Part shown: positions 7,601 to 16,827 of the stretch, piece by piece
Numbering within the stretch: the stretch's first letter is position 1
Layout of the letters: each line of letters starts with the position of its first letter
Assembly: GCF_936931525.1 (NCBI RefSeq)
Contig: NZ_CAKZII010000124.1
Span: 1 to 45,130, forward strand
Direction of reading: 5' to 3'
DNA length: 45,130 bases
Origin: an uncultured Aurantimicrobium sp.
GTDB lineage: Bacteria; Actinomycetota; Actinomycetes; Actinomycetales; Microbacteriaceae
Program-made: the position numbers and the translations under genes
The notes under the pieces: model-generated
What the model saw: the letters and a program-made list of their open reading frames with translations, nothing else
Told to the model about the DNA's origin: nothing
Database searches by the model: none

Positions 7601-8848
7601 ATGGATACAGGTAATACCGCTTTTCTGATCATCTGCACGGCTCTCGTTCTGATGATGACGCCTGCGCTGGCCTTCTTCTATGGCGGGCTAGTCCGCGCCA
7701 AGAGCGTGATCAGCATGATGATGATGAGCTTTGGCTCCATCGCCATTGTCGGTTTGCTCTGGATTATTTATGGTTATGCCATCGCATTCCCTGCCTTTGA
7801 CAGCTCTTCTTTCTATGGCATTCCCGGCGTCTTTGGCATTGATATTGCTCACATTGGTCTTGAAGATCTCCTAGTTGTTCCCGACGGCGCTTCCGTTCCT
7901 CCTCTTGTTTTTGCTGCTTTCCAGGCAACCTTTGCGATCATTACTGTCGCACTGATTTCGGGAGCTATTGCTGACCGCGCGAAGTTCGGTGCGTGGATGG
8001 TCTTTGCCGGGGTCTGGGCCACATTGGTGTATTTCCCTGTTGCGTCCTGGATCTTTAACTTCACCGTGGTGGACGGGGAAATGACCAGCGGTGGATGGCT
8101 TGTCTATAACGTGGGAGCTCTTGACTTTGCTGGGGGTACTGCCGTTGAGATCAACTCTGGCGCTGCAGCACTTGCTCTGGCGCTCGTTCTCGGTAAGCGC
8201 ATTGGTTTTGCCAAGGGAATCCACAAACCTCACAACGTGCCTTTCGTTCTTCTGGGAGCTGGCCTGCTGTGGTTCGGCTGGTTTGGTTTCAATGCAGGAT
8301 CCGCCATTGCAGCCGACGGTATTGCTGCCATTGCTCTGATCAACACCATGGCTGCTGGCACCACGGGAATTATCGGATGGCTCATTATTGAGCGCGTCAA
8401 GGACGGCAAAGCAACTTCGGTTGGAGCGGCATCCGGTGCTGTGGCAGGTTTGGTCGCCATTACGCCCTCCTGTGCCTATCTCACGCCTACCTGGGCGCTT
8501 GTTCTCGGTCTTGTCACTGGAGTTCTTTGTGCTCTCGCCGTTGAACTGAAGTTCACTTTTGGCTTTGATGACTCGCTCGACGTCGTGGGTATCCACCTTG
8601 TTGGCGGTCTGATTGGAACTTTGTTCCTTGGTTTCTTTGCTGCCGAAGTTGGACTTTTGTACTCCGGTTCATTCGACCAGTTGGGCAAGCAGGCAATCGC
8701 AGCCTTCAGTGTCTTGGTTTACTCCTTCGTTCTGACCTTTGCTATCGGCTGGGTCATTGAAAAGACCATGGGCTTCCGTGTTCGTAACGAAGATGAACTT
8801 GCAGGCATTGACTTGGTTATGCACGGAGAAGAAAGCTACGACTACTAA
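7601..8848 (+). CDS. amt: Ammonium transporter, Amt family (second of tandem pair, His-to-Glu pore variant)
   Basis: Close paralogue of the preceding gene, 415 aa, same length and topology, beginning MDTGNTAFLIICTALVLMM. The second pore histidine is kept (VVGIHLVGG, residue 332). The first is replaced by glutamate: the signature reads FAGGTAVEINSG, Glu183, codon GAG at 8147-8149, where the first copy has CAC. Fungal Mep1/Mep3 carry Glu at this site and Mep2 carries His, so an altered transport mode is plausible. ATG at 7601 has TGGAGG ideally placed upstream. A GlnR-like array precedes it. A 32-base stretch identical to the first copy (ending in ATCCACCT, around the second histidine) shows recent or conserved duplication. 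No PII gene follows. Confidence 0.96.
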   Translation: MDTGNTAFLIICTALVLMMTPALAFFYGGLVRAKSVISMMMMSFGSIAIVGLLWIIYGYAIAFPAFDSSSFYGIPGVFGIDIAHIGLEDLLVVPDGASVPPLVFAAFQATFAIITVALISGAIADRAKFGAWMVFAGVWATLVYFPVASWIFNFTVVDGEMTSGGWLVYNVGALDFAGGTAVEINSGAAALALALVLGKRIGFAKGIHKPHNVPFVLLGAGLLWFGWFGFNAGSAIAADGIAAIALINTMAAGTTGIIGWLIIERVKDGKATSVGAASGAVAGLVAITPSCAYLTPTWALVLGLVTGVLCALAVELKFTFGFDDSLDVVGIHLVGGLIGTLFLGFFAAEVGLLYSGSFDQLGKQAIAAFSVLVYSFVLTFAIGWVIEKTMGFRVRNEDELAGIDLVMHGEESYDY

Positions 8849-8865
8849 ACCTGCGTGTCAGGTTT
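8847..8865 (+). terminator. Small hairpin at the end of second amt
   Basis: AAACCTG pairs with CAGGTTT around the loop CGTGT, beginning inside the stop codon region and followed by TGCG with no T-run. It is a possible weak terminator separating amt from the tRNA cluster. Confidence 0.4.
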
Positions 8866-8918
8866 TGCGTTCGGGCAAACTTCTCGATAAAGTTCCAAGG
8901 TACTCATTAGAGTGCAAC

Positions 8919-8990
8919 GCGGATGTGGCGCAGTGGTAGCGCATAACCTTGCCAAGGTTAGGGTCGCGAGTTCGAATCTCGTCATCCGCT
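8919..8990 (+). tRNA. tRNA-Gly (anticodon GCC)
   Basis: The acceptor arms GCGGATG and CATCCGC pair fully. The anticodon loop CTTGCCAAG presents GCC, and the T arm contains GTTCGAATC. The discriminator is T at 8990 and CCA is not encoded (CGA follows). It is the first of a Gly-Cys-Val cluster, an order also found in other Actinobacteria. Confidence 0.96.
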
Positions 8991-9043
8991 CGAGTGTGGT
9001 CATTCCTAAGACTTACTCATTGTTAGCGTGGGCAACCACCTAC

Positions 9044-9117
9044 GGTGGATTGGCCGAGAGGATAGGCAGCGGCCTGCAAAGCCGTCCACACCGGTTCGAA
9101 TCCGGTATCCACCTCCA
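9044..9117 (+). tRNA. tRNA-Cys (anticodon GCA), CCA encoded
   Basis: The acceptor arms GGTGGAT and ATCCACC pair fully. The anticodon loop contains CTGCAAA (GCA) and the T loop is GTTCGAATC. The discriminator is T, as expected for tRNA-Cys. Positions 9115-9117 read CCA, so the 3' end is gene-encoded, unlike the two neighbouring tRNAs. Confidence 0.96.
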
Positions 9118-9143
9118 AAACTAGGTAGAAATACTTAGCTTTT

Positions 9144-9215
9144 GAGCGATTGGCGCAGCGGTAGCGCGCTTCCCTGACACGGAAGAGGTCGCTGGTTCGA
9201 TCCCAGTATCGCTCA
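9144..9215 (+). tRNA. tRNA-Val (anticodon GAC)
   Basis: The acceptor arms GAGCGAT and ATCGCTC pair fully. The anticodon loop CTGACAC presents GAC and the T arm contains GGTTCGATCC. The discriminator is A at 9215; CCA is not encoded. It is the last gene of the cluster, followed by a terminator. Confidence 0.96.
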
Positions 9216-9218
9216 CTG

Positions 9219-9250
9219 AAAACCCTCGGATTTCCGGGGGTTTTTCTTTT
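9219..9250 (+). terminator. Intrinsic terminator of the tRNA cluster
   Basis: AACCCTCGG and CCGGGGGTT form a nine-pair stem with one T-G wobble around ATTT, followed by TTTCTTTT. It is a classical intrinsic terminator ending the tRNA transcript before thrS. TAGGCT at 9254-9259 just after it is a candidate -10 element for thrS. Confidence 0.87.
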
Positions 9251-9294
9251 GGCTAGGCTGGTAGCTGAGAACAGTTCTAAGAGGAGTTCACTTC

Positions 9295-11295
9295 GTGTCT
9301 GATGTTTCCGGTGCACTAACCGTTCAAGCTTCCAGCGATGGCTTTGCGCTCTACACAGACCGCAGCATCGTTGCCATGCGAGTCAACGGTGAACTGCGTG
9401 ACCTCGCTCATGTTCTCTCGGCGGGAGATGTCGTCGAGCCCGTCACTATCGATTCTGCTGATGGTCTCAATATTCTTCGCCACTCAGCAGCCCACGTCCT
9501 TGCCCAAGCTGTTCAGAACGTCAACCCGGAAGCCAAGCTCGGTATTGGTCCACCCGTAACCGATGGTTTCTACTACGACTTTGACGTTGCTGAAGCTTTC
9601 ACACCTGAAGACATGAAGGCGCTAGAAAAGGCCATGTCTCGTATTGTGCGCGCTGGTCAACGCTTCATGCGTCGTGTCGTCACCGAAGATGAGGCACGCG
9701 CAGAACTCGCTGCTGAGCCCTACAAGCTGGAACTGATCGGTCTCAAGGGCGGAAACACCGGGGATGACAACGAAAGCGTTGAAGTTGGTGGCAATGAGCT
9801 GACCATTTACGACAACGTTGATCCCGCCACGGGGGAGACCGTGTGGAAGGACCTCTGCCGTGGTCCTCACATTCCGAACACTCGCATGATCGGTGATGGC
9901 TTTGCCCTTACTCGTCTTGCTGCCGCCTACTGGCGCGGTTCTGAGAACAACCCCCAGTTGCAGCGCATTTACGGCACGGCATGGCCTACCAAGGCAGACC
10001 TTCGCGCATACCAGGAGCGTCTAGAAGAGGCCGCCAAGCGTGACCACCGTCGTCTCGGTAGTGAGCTGGACTTGTTTAGCTTCCCCGACGAAATCGGCTC
10101 AGGACTTCCGGTCTTCCATCCCAAGGGTGGTGTGATTCGCCGCACTATGGAGGATTATTCTCGTCGTCGCCACGAAGAGGGCGGCTACGAGTTCGTCTAC
10201 TCACCACACATCACGAAGTCGAACCTGTTTGAGACCAGTGGACACCTTGACTGGTATTCCGATGGCATGTTCCCTCCCATGAAGTTGGACGAGATTCGCA
10301 ATGAGGCTGGAGACGTCACCCGCCAGGGAGTGGACTACTACCTCAAGCCCATGAACTGCCCTTTCCACATTTTGATTTTCAAGTCACGTTCAAAGAGCTA
10401 CCGCGAATTACCTTTGCGTCTGTTCGAATTCGGTTCTGTCTATCGTTACGAGAAATCTGGTGTTGTTCACGGTTTGACTCGTGTTCGCGGCATGACTCAA
10501 GACGATGCGCACATCTTCACCACGCGCGAGAACATGAAAGAAGAGCTCACCAAGGTTCTGAACTTTGTACTCTCGTTGCTGCGTGATTACGGTCTCGATG
10601 ACTTCTATCTTGAGCTTTCTACCAAGGACCCCAAGAAGTATGTTGGCGACGACGCCATCTGGGATGAAGCGACAGAAACTCTCCGTCAGGTTGCAGAGGA
10701 TTCTGGTTTGACCTTGGTTCCAGATCCAGGTGGCGCTGCGTTCTATGGCCCCAAGATCTCTGTACAGGCACGTGACGCTATTGGTCGCACCTGGCAGATG
10801 TCAACGATTCAGCTTGACTTCAACTTGCCTGAGCGTTTTGATCTTGAATACACCGGGCCTGACGGAAACCGTCACCGCCCCGTGATGATTCACCGCGCAC
10901 TCTTTGGTTCTATTGAACGCTTCTTCGGTGTGCTGACAGAGCACTATGCCGGCGCATTCCCGCTCTGGTTAGCTCCAGTTCAAGCCATTGGGATTGCTGT
11001 TGCTGAAGAGTATGAAGAGTATCTCTCAGGAGTTCTTGACCAACTCAAGGCTGAGGGTCTTCGAGTTCAACTTGATGCCAGCGATGACCGCATGCAGAAG
11101 AAGATTCGTAATGCTGCTGCACAGAAGGTTCCTGTTCAGATCATTGCCGGTGAAGAAGACCGAAACAACGGTGCTGTGAGTTTCCGCTTCCGAGATGGAA
11201 GCCAGCGCAACGGTATTCCGGTCAGTGAGGCAATCGCACTTCTCGTTGGTGCAGCCAAGGACCACCGTCAGGTGCTGACTGCAGAGGACCTATGA
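9295..11295 (+). CDS. thrS: Threonyl-tRNA synthetase
   Basis: Class II aminoacyl-tRNA synthetase charging tRNA-Thr, 666 aa. It has an N-terminal TGS-like domain (about 1-60), then the editing domain with [11 protein letters not shown] near residue 65 and its partner motif around [14 protein letters not shown]. The catalytic core holds [13 protein letters not shown] (zinc cysteine), [19 protein letters not shown] and [20 protein letters not shown], and an anticodon-binding domain ends the protein. GTG at 9295 is the start, with AAGAGGAG suitably upstream. Its stop overlaps the start of the HIT gene as ATGA, so the two are translationally coupled. No T-box leader is visible; the upstream space is filled by tRNAs and a terminator. 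Confidence 0.98.
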   Translation: MSDVSGALTVQASSDGFALYTDRSIVAMRVNGELRDLAHVLSAGDVVEPVTIDSADGLNILRHSAAHVLAQAVQNVNPEAKLGIGPPVTDGFYYDFDVAEAFTPEDMKALEKAMSRIVRAGQRFMRRVVTEDEARAELAAEPYKLELIGLKGGNTGDDNESVEVGGNELTIYDNVDPATGETVWKDLCRGPHIPNTRMIGDGFALTRLAAAYWRGSENNPQLQRIYGTAWPTKADLRAYQERLEEAAKRDHRRLGSELDLFSFPDEIGSGLPVFHPKGGVIRRTMEDYSRRRHEEGGYEFVYSPHITKSNLFETSGHLDWYSDGMFPPMKLDEIRNEAGDVTRQGVDYYLKPMNCPFHILIFKSRSKSYRELPLRLFEFGSVYRYEKSGVVHGLTRVRGMTQDDAHIFTTRENMKEELTKVLNFVLSLLRDYGLDDFYLELSTKDPKKYVGDDAIWDEATETLRQVAEDSGLTLVPDPGGAAFYGPKISVQARDAIGRTWQMSTIQLDFNLPERFDLEYTGPDGNRHRPVMIHRALFGSIERFFGVLTEHYAGAFPLWLAPVQAIGIAVAEEYEEYLSGVLDQLKAEGLRVQLDASDDRMQKKIRNAAAQKVPVQIIAGEEDRNNGAVSFRFRDGSQRNGIPVSEAIALLVGAAKDHRQVLTAEDL

Positions 11296-11861
11296 GCCAC
11301 TACGGAGAGAATGAATTCGAGGGTGTAGACCTTCGATCTGCTTCTTCCTTTGCTGGCGTCCCTGACGAATTCCAGCGCCTGTGGACCCCGCATCGCCTTG
11401 CCTACATAGAAAATGGCCAGCAGCCTCCCGAGGCAGATTGTCCGTTTTGTTTGGCACCCCAGATGTCTGATGAAGAAGGCTTAATTGTTCATCGAGGCAC
11501 CCACGCATTTGTCTTGCTGAACCTGTATCCCTACAACAGCGGACATTTACTTGTCTGTCCCTACAGACACGTTGCGATGTATGACGAAGCAACTGTTGAA
11601 GAGACCGCAGAAATAGCTAGTCTTACTCAGGAAGCAATGCGAGTGTTGAAAAAGGTTTCTCGCAATGACGGCTACAACATCGGCATGAATCAAGGTCGTG
11701 TTGCTGGAGCCGGAATTGCAGATCATCTTCATCAACATGTAGTGCCTAGATGGGCTACAGACTCAAATTTCTTCCCCATCATTGCCAAGAGCAAAGCTGT
11801 TACAGCTCTCCTCGGTGATGTGCGTCACGCCATTGCGCAAGCATGGTCTGAAGGCAACTAA
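11292..11861 (+). CDS. HIT family protein (Ap4A phosphorylase-like)
   Basis: Histidine-triad hydrolase/phosphorylase, 189 aa. The active site HLHQHV is at residues 145-150, the conserved [17 protein letters not shown] segment is at 77-93, and a CPFC pair at 50-53 could bind zinc. The organisation resembles the mycobacterial HIT protein next to thrS (Rv2613c), described as an Ap4A phosphorylase; the same activity here is inference. The gene overlaps thrS by four bases. In most Actinobacteria pgsA follows this gene, but here pdxS follows after 40 bases. Confidence 0.92.
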   Translation: MSHYGENEFEGVDLRSASSFAGVPDEFQRLWTPHRLAYIENGQQPPEADCPFCLAPQMSDEEGLIVHRGTHAFVLLNLYPYNSGHLLVCPYRHVAMYDEATVEETAEIASLTQEAMRVLKKVSRNDGYNIGMNQGRVAGAGIADHLHQHVVPRWATDSNFFPIIAKSKAVTALLGDVRHAIAQAWSEGN

Positions 11862-11901
11862 ACTTTTTCCTCTCACCCTCCACATAAAGAAGTTGTAGAA
11901 A

Positions 11902-12804
11902 ATGACTGAAAAGAACAACGCACCCCTCACTGGTAGCAACCGTGTTAAGCGCGGACTTGCAGAGCAGCTCAAGGGCGGTGTCATCATGGACGTTGTCAAC
12001 GCTGAACAGGCACGCATTGCTGAAGACGCTGGTGCTATCGCTGTCATGGCTCTCGAGCGTGTTCCTGCAGACATCCGTGCTCAGGGCGGTGTTGCACGTA
12101 TGAGCGACCCAGACCTCATCGAGGGTATTCAGGCTGCGGTAAAGATTCCGGTCATGGCCAAGGCCCGTATTGGCCACTTTGTTGAAGCTCAGGTTCTTGC
12201 AGAGCTCAACGTTGACTTCATTGACGAGTCCGAAGTTCTCAGCCCCGCTGACTACATCAACCACATCGACAAGTGGGCGTTTGATGTTCCTTTCGTCTGT
12301 GGTGCAACCAACTTGGGTGAAGCACTCCGTCGTATCAACGAGGGTGCTGCCATGATTCGCTCCAAGGGTGAAGCTGGAACCGGAGACGTTTCTGAAGCTA
12401 CCAAGCACATTCGTAAGATCAACTCCGAACTGCGCTGGTTGTCCTCCATGTCAAAGGACGAGCTCTACGTTGCTGCAAAGGAGCTTCAGGCTCCCTACGA
12501 CCTCGTTGTTGAGGTAGCAGCTGCAGGCAAGCTTCCCGTACCCATGTTTACCGCTGGTGGTGTTGCAACCCCAGCTGATGCCGCAATGATGCTTCAGCTT
12601 GGTGCTGACGGTGTCTTCGTTGGCTCGGGTATCTTCAAGTCCGGTGACCCTGCAGCTCGCGCTAAGGCCATCGTCAAGGCTGCAGCATTCTTCGATGACC
12701 CTAAGGTCATCGTGGAAACCTCTCGTGGCCTCGGTGAAGCAATGGTGGGCATCAATGTCTCTGACATTCCTGCACCACACCGCCTCGCTGATCGTGGCTG
12801 GTAA
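11902..12804 (+). CDS. pdxS: Pyridoxal 5'-phosphate synthase subunit PdxS
   Basis: Synthase subunit of the DXP-independent vitamin B6 pathway. It builds PLP from ribose 5-phosphate, glyceraldehyde 3-phosphate and ammonia delivered by PdxT. It is 300 aa, the usual size. Asp30 (GGVIMDVVN) and the first catalytic lysine at residue 87 ([15 protein letters not shown]) are visible. The second lysine lies in [16 protein letters not shown] near residue 155, and [16 protein letters not shown] binds phosphate. The start is ATG at 11902 ([18 protein letters not shown]) with AAAGAAG upstream. TAAACT at 11859-11864 is a possible -10. pdxT overlaps its end. Confidence 0.98.
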   Translation: MTEKNNAPLTGSNRVKRGLAEQLKGGVIMDVVNAEQARIAEDAGAIAVMALERVPADIRAQGGVARMSDPDLIEGIQAAVKIPVMAKARIGHFVEAQVLAELNVDFIDESEVLSPADYINHIDKWAFDVPFVCGATNLGEALRRINEGAAMIRSKGEAGTGDVSEATKHIRKINSELRWLSSMSKDELYVAAKELQAPYDLVVEVAAAGKLPVPMFTAGGVATPADAAMMLQLGADGVFVGSGIFKSGDPAARAKAIVKAAAFFDDPKVIVETSRGLGEAMVGINVSDIPAPHRLADRGW

Positions 12805-13420
12805 ATTTCACCACCTCAGAATTGGCGTTCTCGCCTTTCAAGGTGATGTTCGTGAGCACATCCACGTTCTGGAAGAACTGGGTGCGCAGGTAGTCAAGGT
12901 TCGTCGTCCTGACGAGCTTGCCTCCGTGGATGCCTTAGTCATTCCTGGTGGTGAATCCAGCGTGATGGACAAGCTGGTGCGCTTGTTTGGCATGCAGCTG
13001 CCACTGCGTGAAGCTATCGCCTCAGGACTACCGGTATTTGGAACCTGTGCAGGACTCATCATGATGGCTGACCACATTGTGGACGCAATCGCTGAGCAAG
13101 AATCTCTTGGTGGACTTCACGTTGATGTTCGTCGTAACGCTTTTGGTACACAGATTGATTCATTTGAAGTTGATCTAGAAATGCCTGGCGTTACTGCTGA
13201 GCCAGTTCCCGCAACATTTATTCGGGCACCGATTGTAGAACGTGTGGGCGAGGGTGTCCGGGTTATCTCACAGCTGGAAGATGGCCGAATTGTCGCTGTG
13301 GAGCAGGGATACCTTCTGGGTATCTCTTTCCATCCCGAGGTGAACGGGGATACCCGAGTTCACGAATACTTCCTTGGGCGCGTAGCCCAATCTGTTACTG
13401 AGAAGAAAGCTAGTATCTAA
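12794..13420 (+). CDS. pdxT: Pyridoxal 5'-phosphate synthase glutaminase subunit PdxT
   Basis: Glutamine amidotransferase partner of PdxS, releasing ammonia from glutamine inside the PdxS-PdxT complex. It is 208 aa with [14 protein letters not shown] at the N-terminus, [12 protein letters not shown] as oxyanion and substrate region, nucleophile Cys85 in FGTCAGLIM, and the His-Glu pair in SFHPEV near the end. The start is GTG at 12794, overlapping pdxS by 11 bases. The open frame reaches further upstream (12599), but that part lies inside pdxS and is not PdxT-like. It is translationally coupled to pdxS. yebC follows four bases after its stop. Confidence 0.96.
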   Translation: MAGKFHHLRIGVLAFQGDVREHIHVLEELGAQVVKVRRPDELASVDALVIPGGESSVMDKLVRLFGMQLPLREAIASGLPVFGTCAGLIMMADHIVDAIAEQESLGGLHVDVRRNAFGTQIDSFEVDLEMPGVTAEPVPATFIRAPIVERVGEGVRVISQLEDGRIVAVEQGYLLGISFHPEVNGDTRVHEYFLGRVAQSVTEKKASI

Positions 13421-13423
13421 GGC
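13411..13423 (+). promoter_or_regulatory. Candidate leaderless promoter of yebC
   Basis: TAGTAT at 13411-13416 is followed by exactly seven bases and the yebC ATG, so the start codon would be the 5' end of the transcript. The only Shine-Dalgarno-like sequence (AAGG) is too close to the ATG. No convincing -35 is seen. Confidence 0.4.
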
Positions 13424-14182
13424 ATGTCTGGACATTCCAAATGGGCAACCACCAAGCACAAGAAGGCGATCATTGACTCTCGCCGTGCGAAGTCTTTTGC
13501 CAAACTGATTAAGAACATTGAAGTTGCGGCCAAGCTCGGTGGTGCTGATCTTTCGGGTAACCCCACCTTGGTGGATGCAATCCAGAAGGCTAAGAAGACC
13601 AGCGTTCCTAACGACAACATCGACCGCGCCGTCAAGCGTGGTGCTGGCCTGTCCGGTGAAACCGTCGAGTACACCACCATCATGTACGAAGGTTACGGAC
13701 CCAACGGTGTAGCTCTGTTGATCGAATGTTTGACCGACAACAAGAACCGTGCAGCTGCAGAGGTTCGTACCGCGATGAGCCGCAACGGTGGAAACATGGC
13801 AGACCCAGGTTCTGTTGCCTATAACTTCAGTCGTAAGGGTGTCATCCGTGTTTCTGCACAAACAGGAATCGATGAAGACTCGATTTTGGCTGCTGTTCTC
13901 GACGCAGGTGCCGAAGATGTTGAAACACACAACGGTTCTTTCGAAATCACCTCAGAGCCACAGGACCTCGTCAAGGTTCGTGAAGCTTTGCAGGCTGCGG
14001 GTATCGACTACGACTCCGCTGATGCTGAGTTTGTACCCAACCTCGAAGTCGAAGTTGATGCTGACACTGCTCGAAAAGTTTTCAAACTGATTGATGCACT
14101 TGAAGACTCTGATGACGTACAGAACGTTTTCAGCAACTTCGACTTGAGCGAATCAGTTCTCGCTGAGCTCGAGCAGGACTAA
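13424..14182 (+). CDS. yebC: YebC/PmpR family protein
   Basis: YebC/TACO1 family protein, 252 aa. Some members are reported as DNA-binding regulators, and recent work links others to relief of ribosome stalling, so its role is not settled. It opens [15 protein letters not shown], the family hallmark. [37 protein letters not shown] and [17 protein letters not shown] follow. It sits directly upstream of ruvCAB, the conserved position in many bacteria. The spacing to pdxT is four bases; a TANNNT box seven bases before the ATG hints at an additional leaderless start. Confidence 0.97.
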   Translation: MSGHSKWATTKHKKAIIDSRRAKSFAKLIKNIEVAAKLGGADLSGNPTLVDAIQKAKKTSVPNDNIDRAVKRGAGLSGETVEYTTIMYEGYGPNGVALLIECLTDNKNRAAAEVRTAMSRNGGNMADPGSVAYNFSRKGVIRVSAQTGIDEDSILAAVLDAGAEDVETHNGSFEITSEPQDLVKVREALQAAGIDYDSADAEFVPNLEVEVDADTARKVFKLIDALEDSDDVQNVFSNFDLSESVLAELEQD

Positions 14183-14183
14183 C

Positions 14184-14738
14184 TTGCGCATTCTCGGAGT
14201 TGATCCGGGTCTCACTCGTTGTGGTGTGGGCATCATTGATGCCAATCCTGATCGTTCTGTCTCTTTGGTCACGGTAACTGTGCTCAAGACGGATAAAGAT
14301 CTTGAACTGCCTCAGAGGCTGTTGCAGTTGCGTTCCGAACTCGCTTTGTTGATTGAGGAGTTCAAACCAGAGCGCATCGCTGTTGAGCGAGTGTTTGCTC
14401 AGCACAATCTTCGAACTGTAATGGGAACTGCCCAGGCAAGTGCGGTTGCATTTGTTGAAGCTGCTGAGCGTGGCATTCCAGTGGATATGCACACTCCTAG
14501 CGAAGTGAAAGCATCAGTCACGGGAACAGGTCGAGCCAATAAAGTTCAGGTCGCCACCATGGTTGGGCGATTGTTGACATTGCCTGAAGGCAAGCTGCTA
14601 CCTGACGCTACGGATGCACTCGCGCTTGCTATCTGCAATGCCTGGCGTGGGGGAGCAGGAACAGCTCCGAAGGGAACATTGACGCCTGCCCAGCAGCGTT
14701 GGCGCGATGCGGAGCGTCAGGCGAAGAAACGCGGCTAA
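14184..14738 (+). CDS. ruvC: Holliday junction endonuclease RuvC
   Basis: Structure-specific endonuclease that resolves Holliday junctions, 184 aa. All four acidic catalytic residues are seen: Asp7 (GVDPGLTRCG), Glu68 (IAVERVFAQHN), and Asp141 and Asp144 (PDATDALALA). The start is TTG at 14184, one base after the yebC stop, with AGGA in the yebC end as ribosome binding site. The C-terminal tail is basic (RWRDAERQAKKRG). It is co-transcribed with ruvA and ruvB, which act on the same substrate. Confidence 0.97.
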   Translation: MRILGVDPGLTRCGVGIIDANPDRSVSLVTVTVLKTDKDLELPQRLLQLRSELALLIEEFKPERIAVERVFAQHNLRTVMGTAQASAVAFVEAAERGIPVDMHTPSEVKASVTGTGRANKVQVATMVGRLLTLPEGKLLPDATDALALAICNAWRGGAGTAPKGTLTPAQQRWRDAERQAKKRG

Positions 14739-14757
14739 GACCACTTAAGCTGGGCAG

Positions 14758-15357
14758 GTGATTGCCTCCCTGCGTGGCACCGTTCTTTCGGTGCGAGAGA
14801 ACACCTGCATTGTTGATGTGCATGGTGTTGGTTATGCAGTGAACGTCACACCCTCACACAAGCTTTCATTGCGTATCGGAAATGAACACACTTTCCTCAC
14901 CTCACTGATTGTCCGTGAGGATTCAATGACGCTCTTTGGTTTTGAAAACCCAGAAAGTCTTGAGCTTTTTGAGCTGCTTCTTTCTGTCTCAGGTGTTGGT
15001 CCTCGATCAGCTTTGGCCGTCCTTGCTGAGCTTTCCCCGGCAGATATTTTGACTGCGGTAGTTAACGAAGACGACACAGCGTTCAAGAAGGTTTCTGGCG
15101 TTGGTCCAAAGACGGCCAAGCTCATTATTGTTCAGCTCGCAGGAAAGCTCACTGCGCTTTCTCACACCGACGCCGTTGCCTCTGCAATTCCAGCAAGTTC
15201 AGCGATCACATTGAGTGTTGTTCAAGCACTGGTGGGTCTGGGCTGGAACGAGAAAACAGCGCGCGACGCTGTCGATTCGCTTGATACATCCGCCCCTACT
15301 GCAACGACAGCATCAGTTCTCAAAGACGCTTTAGCTGCCTTGGCAAGGAATAGCTAA
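14758..15357 (+). CDS. ruvA: Holliday junction branch migration protein RuvA
   Basis: Tetrameric Holliday-junction-binding protein that loads RuvB, 199 aa. Domain I is an OB fold ([23 protein letters not shown]). Domain II carries two helix-hairpin-helix motifs ([19 protein letters not shown] and [19 protein letters not shown]). Domain III, which contacts RuvB, is at the C-terminus ([18 protein letters not shown]). The start is GTG at 14758. Its stop shares a base with the ruvB ATG. TAAGCT six bases before the GTG is a possible -10-like box. Confidence 0.97.
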   Translation: MIASLRGTVLSVRENTCIVDVHGVGYAVNVTPSHKLSLRIGNEHTFLTSLIVREDSMTLFGFENPESLELFELLLSVSGVGPRSALAVLAELSPADILTAVVNEDDTAFKKVSGVGPKTAKLIIVQLAGKLTALSHTDAVASAIPASSAITLSVVQALVGLGWNEKTARDAVDSLDTSAPTATTASVLKDALAALARNS

Positions 15358-16376
15358 TGTCGGACAGCGACATCACCTCAGTTGAGCCACTCGACGATGC
15401 TGAGCTCGATTTCGAAGGGGCACTCCGACCTGCATCATTAGGAGAATTCGTCGGTCAGCGCCGCGTAGTTGGTCAGCTTGATCTCCTACTCAAGGCAGCA
15501 GAGATGGATGGACGCACTCCAGATCACATCTTGTTGGCAGGCCCTCCAGGTCTTGGAAAGACCACGTTGGCCATGATTGTGGCTCATGAAACTGGTCGAG
15601 CCCTGCGCATGTCCAGTGGCCCTGCTATTTCTCACGCTGGTGATTTGGCGGCGCTTCTGTCGTCTTTGGTCCCCGGTGAAGTGTTATTCATCGACGAAAT
15701 CCACCGCATGGCTCGCTCGGCGGAGGAGATGCTCTATCTGGCGATGGAAGATTTCCGGATTGACATCATGGTGGGCAAGGGTGTCGGTGCTTCAAGCATT
15801 CCGCTTGAATTGCCTCCGTTTACCTTGGTTGGTGCCACAACTCGAACTGGCTTACTTGCAAACCCTTTGCGTGACCGTTTTGGTTTCACCGGCCATCTGG
15901 AATTTTATGAAACCGAAGAGCTGCTTCGAGTGCTCACGCGTTCAGCTGCACTTCTCGGGCTAGAGATTCCACAGCCCGCGCTTGCAGAAATTGCTGGACG
16001 AAGCCGAGGAACGCCTCGAATTGCAAACCGTTTGTTGCGTCGCGTCCGTGACTACATGACTGTTCACTCCTCAGAAACCGCTATTGATGCAGTGAATAAC
16101 GCCCTGGCTTTGTATGACGTAGACCCCCGTGGGCTTGATCGTCTTGATAGGTCTGTTCTTGAAGTGTTGATCAACAGGTTTGCTGGGGGACCGGTGGGGG
16201 TTTCCTCACTCGCCGTCTCGATTGGTGAAGATGCTGAAACGATCGAAGCCGTTGTAGAACCTTTCTTGATCCGTGAAGGTCTCGTTGTTCGCACCCCTCG
16301 TGGGCGCGTAGCTACGGCAGCGGGTTGGCAACACCTGGGTCTCACCCCACCTGCCAATGACCCCACTCTTCTGTGA
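15357..16376 (+). CDS. ruvB: Holliday junction branch migration ATPase RuvB
   Basis: AAA+ motor driving branch migration with RuvA, 339 aa. It opens with an acidic leader, then [12 protein letters not shown], Walker [11 protein letters not shown] (residues 61-70), Walker [10 protein letters not shown], sensor 1 LVGATTRTG, the arginine-finger region NPLRDRFGF and a winged-helix C-terminus ([20 protein letters not shown]). The ATG overlaps the ruvA stop by one base. A promoter-like TATACT follows the stop and probably serves yajC. Confidence 0.98.
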   Translation: MSDSDITSVEPLDDAELDFEGALRPASLGEFVGQRRVVGQLDLLLKAAEMDGRTPDHILLAGPPGLGKTTLAMIVAHETGRALRMSSGPAISHAGDLAALLSSLVPGEVLFIDEIHRMARSAEEMLYLAMEDFRIDIMVGKGVGASSIPLELPPFTLVGATTRTGLLANPLRDRFGFTGHLEFYETEELLRVLTRSAALLGLEIPQPALAEIAGRSRGTPRIANRLLRRVRDYMTVHSSETAIDAVNNALALYDVDPRGLDRLDRSVLEVLINRFAGGPVGVSSLAVSIGEDAETIEAVVEPFLIREGLVVRTPRGRVATAAGWQHLGLTPPANDPTLL

Positions 16377-16384
16377 CCTATACT
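16357..16384 (+). promoter_or_regulatory. Candidate promoter of yajC-secD-secF
   Basis: ATGACC at 16357-16362 and TATACT at 16379-16384 are separated by 16 bases, near ideal for a housekeeping sigma factor. The -10 lies just past the ruvB stop and about 50 bases before the yajC start. Confidence 0.45.
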
Positions 16385-16434
16385 CAATTAGCGGTGATAT
16401 TTCACCAAACTTCAGCAATAACTAAGGACTTCTC

Positions 16435-16827
16435 GTGGATGCAATGACACTCTTCATGATGGCTGTTCTCGCCGTCTTGGTCTTCTTTATGTTCCGTAAT
16501 GGACAGAAGCGTAAAAAGGCAGCTGCAGAACTGCAGAACCAAGTAGTTGTCGGCGCACACGTCATGACCACTTTTGGTGTCTACGGCACTATCAAGTCCA
16601 TCGACGAAGTAGAAAACATTGTTGTTCTGGAGACCTCACCCAAGAACACTCTCAAGCTTCACCGTCAGGCAATCGCCCGTGTTGTTGAGTCTGCTGCTGT
16701 TACTCCTTCTGCAGGAGAAGCAATCGGTGCTGATCTGACTAACTTGGCTCTCAACCCTGAAGCTGAAGCCGGCAAGCTTGAAATCGACCCTCAGTTCGGT
16801 GAGCGTAAGCCTAAAAACTCGAAGTAA
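16435..16827 (+). CDS. yajC: Preprotein translocase subunit YajC
   Basis: Small single-pass membrane protein associated with SecDF, 130 aa. One N-terminal transmembrane helix (about residues 4-22) is followed by a basic stretch (RNGQKRKKAA) and the conserved domain VVVGAHVMTTFGVYGTIKSID. The tail is acidic and variable. GTG at 16435 with AAGGA upstream is the likely start; ATG at 16444 is possible. It overlaps secD by one base and so belongs to the secretion operon. Confidence 0.94.
   Translation: MDAMTLFMMAVLAVLVFFMFRNGQKRKKAAAELQNQVVVGAHVMTTFGVYGTIKSIDEVENIVVLETSPKNTLKLHRQAIARVVESAAVTPSAGEAIGADLTNLALNPEAEAGKLEIDPQFGERKPKNSK

Noticed and set aside
9251-9294. T-box riboswitch before thrS
   Set aside because: Only 44 bases separate the tRNA terminator from the thrS start, with no room for a T-box leader.
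8912-9316. Open frames across the tRNA cluster on both strands
   Set aside because: They are made of tRNA gene sequence. Products such as repeated RFESG/SNLV-type peptides are typical tRNA artefacts.
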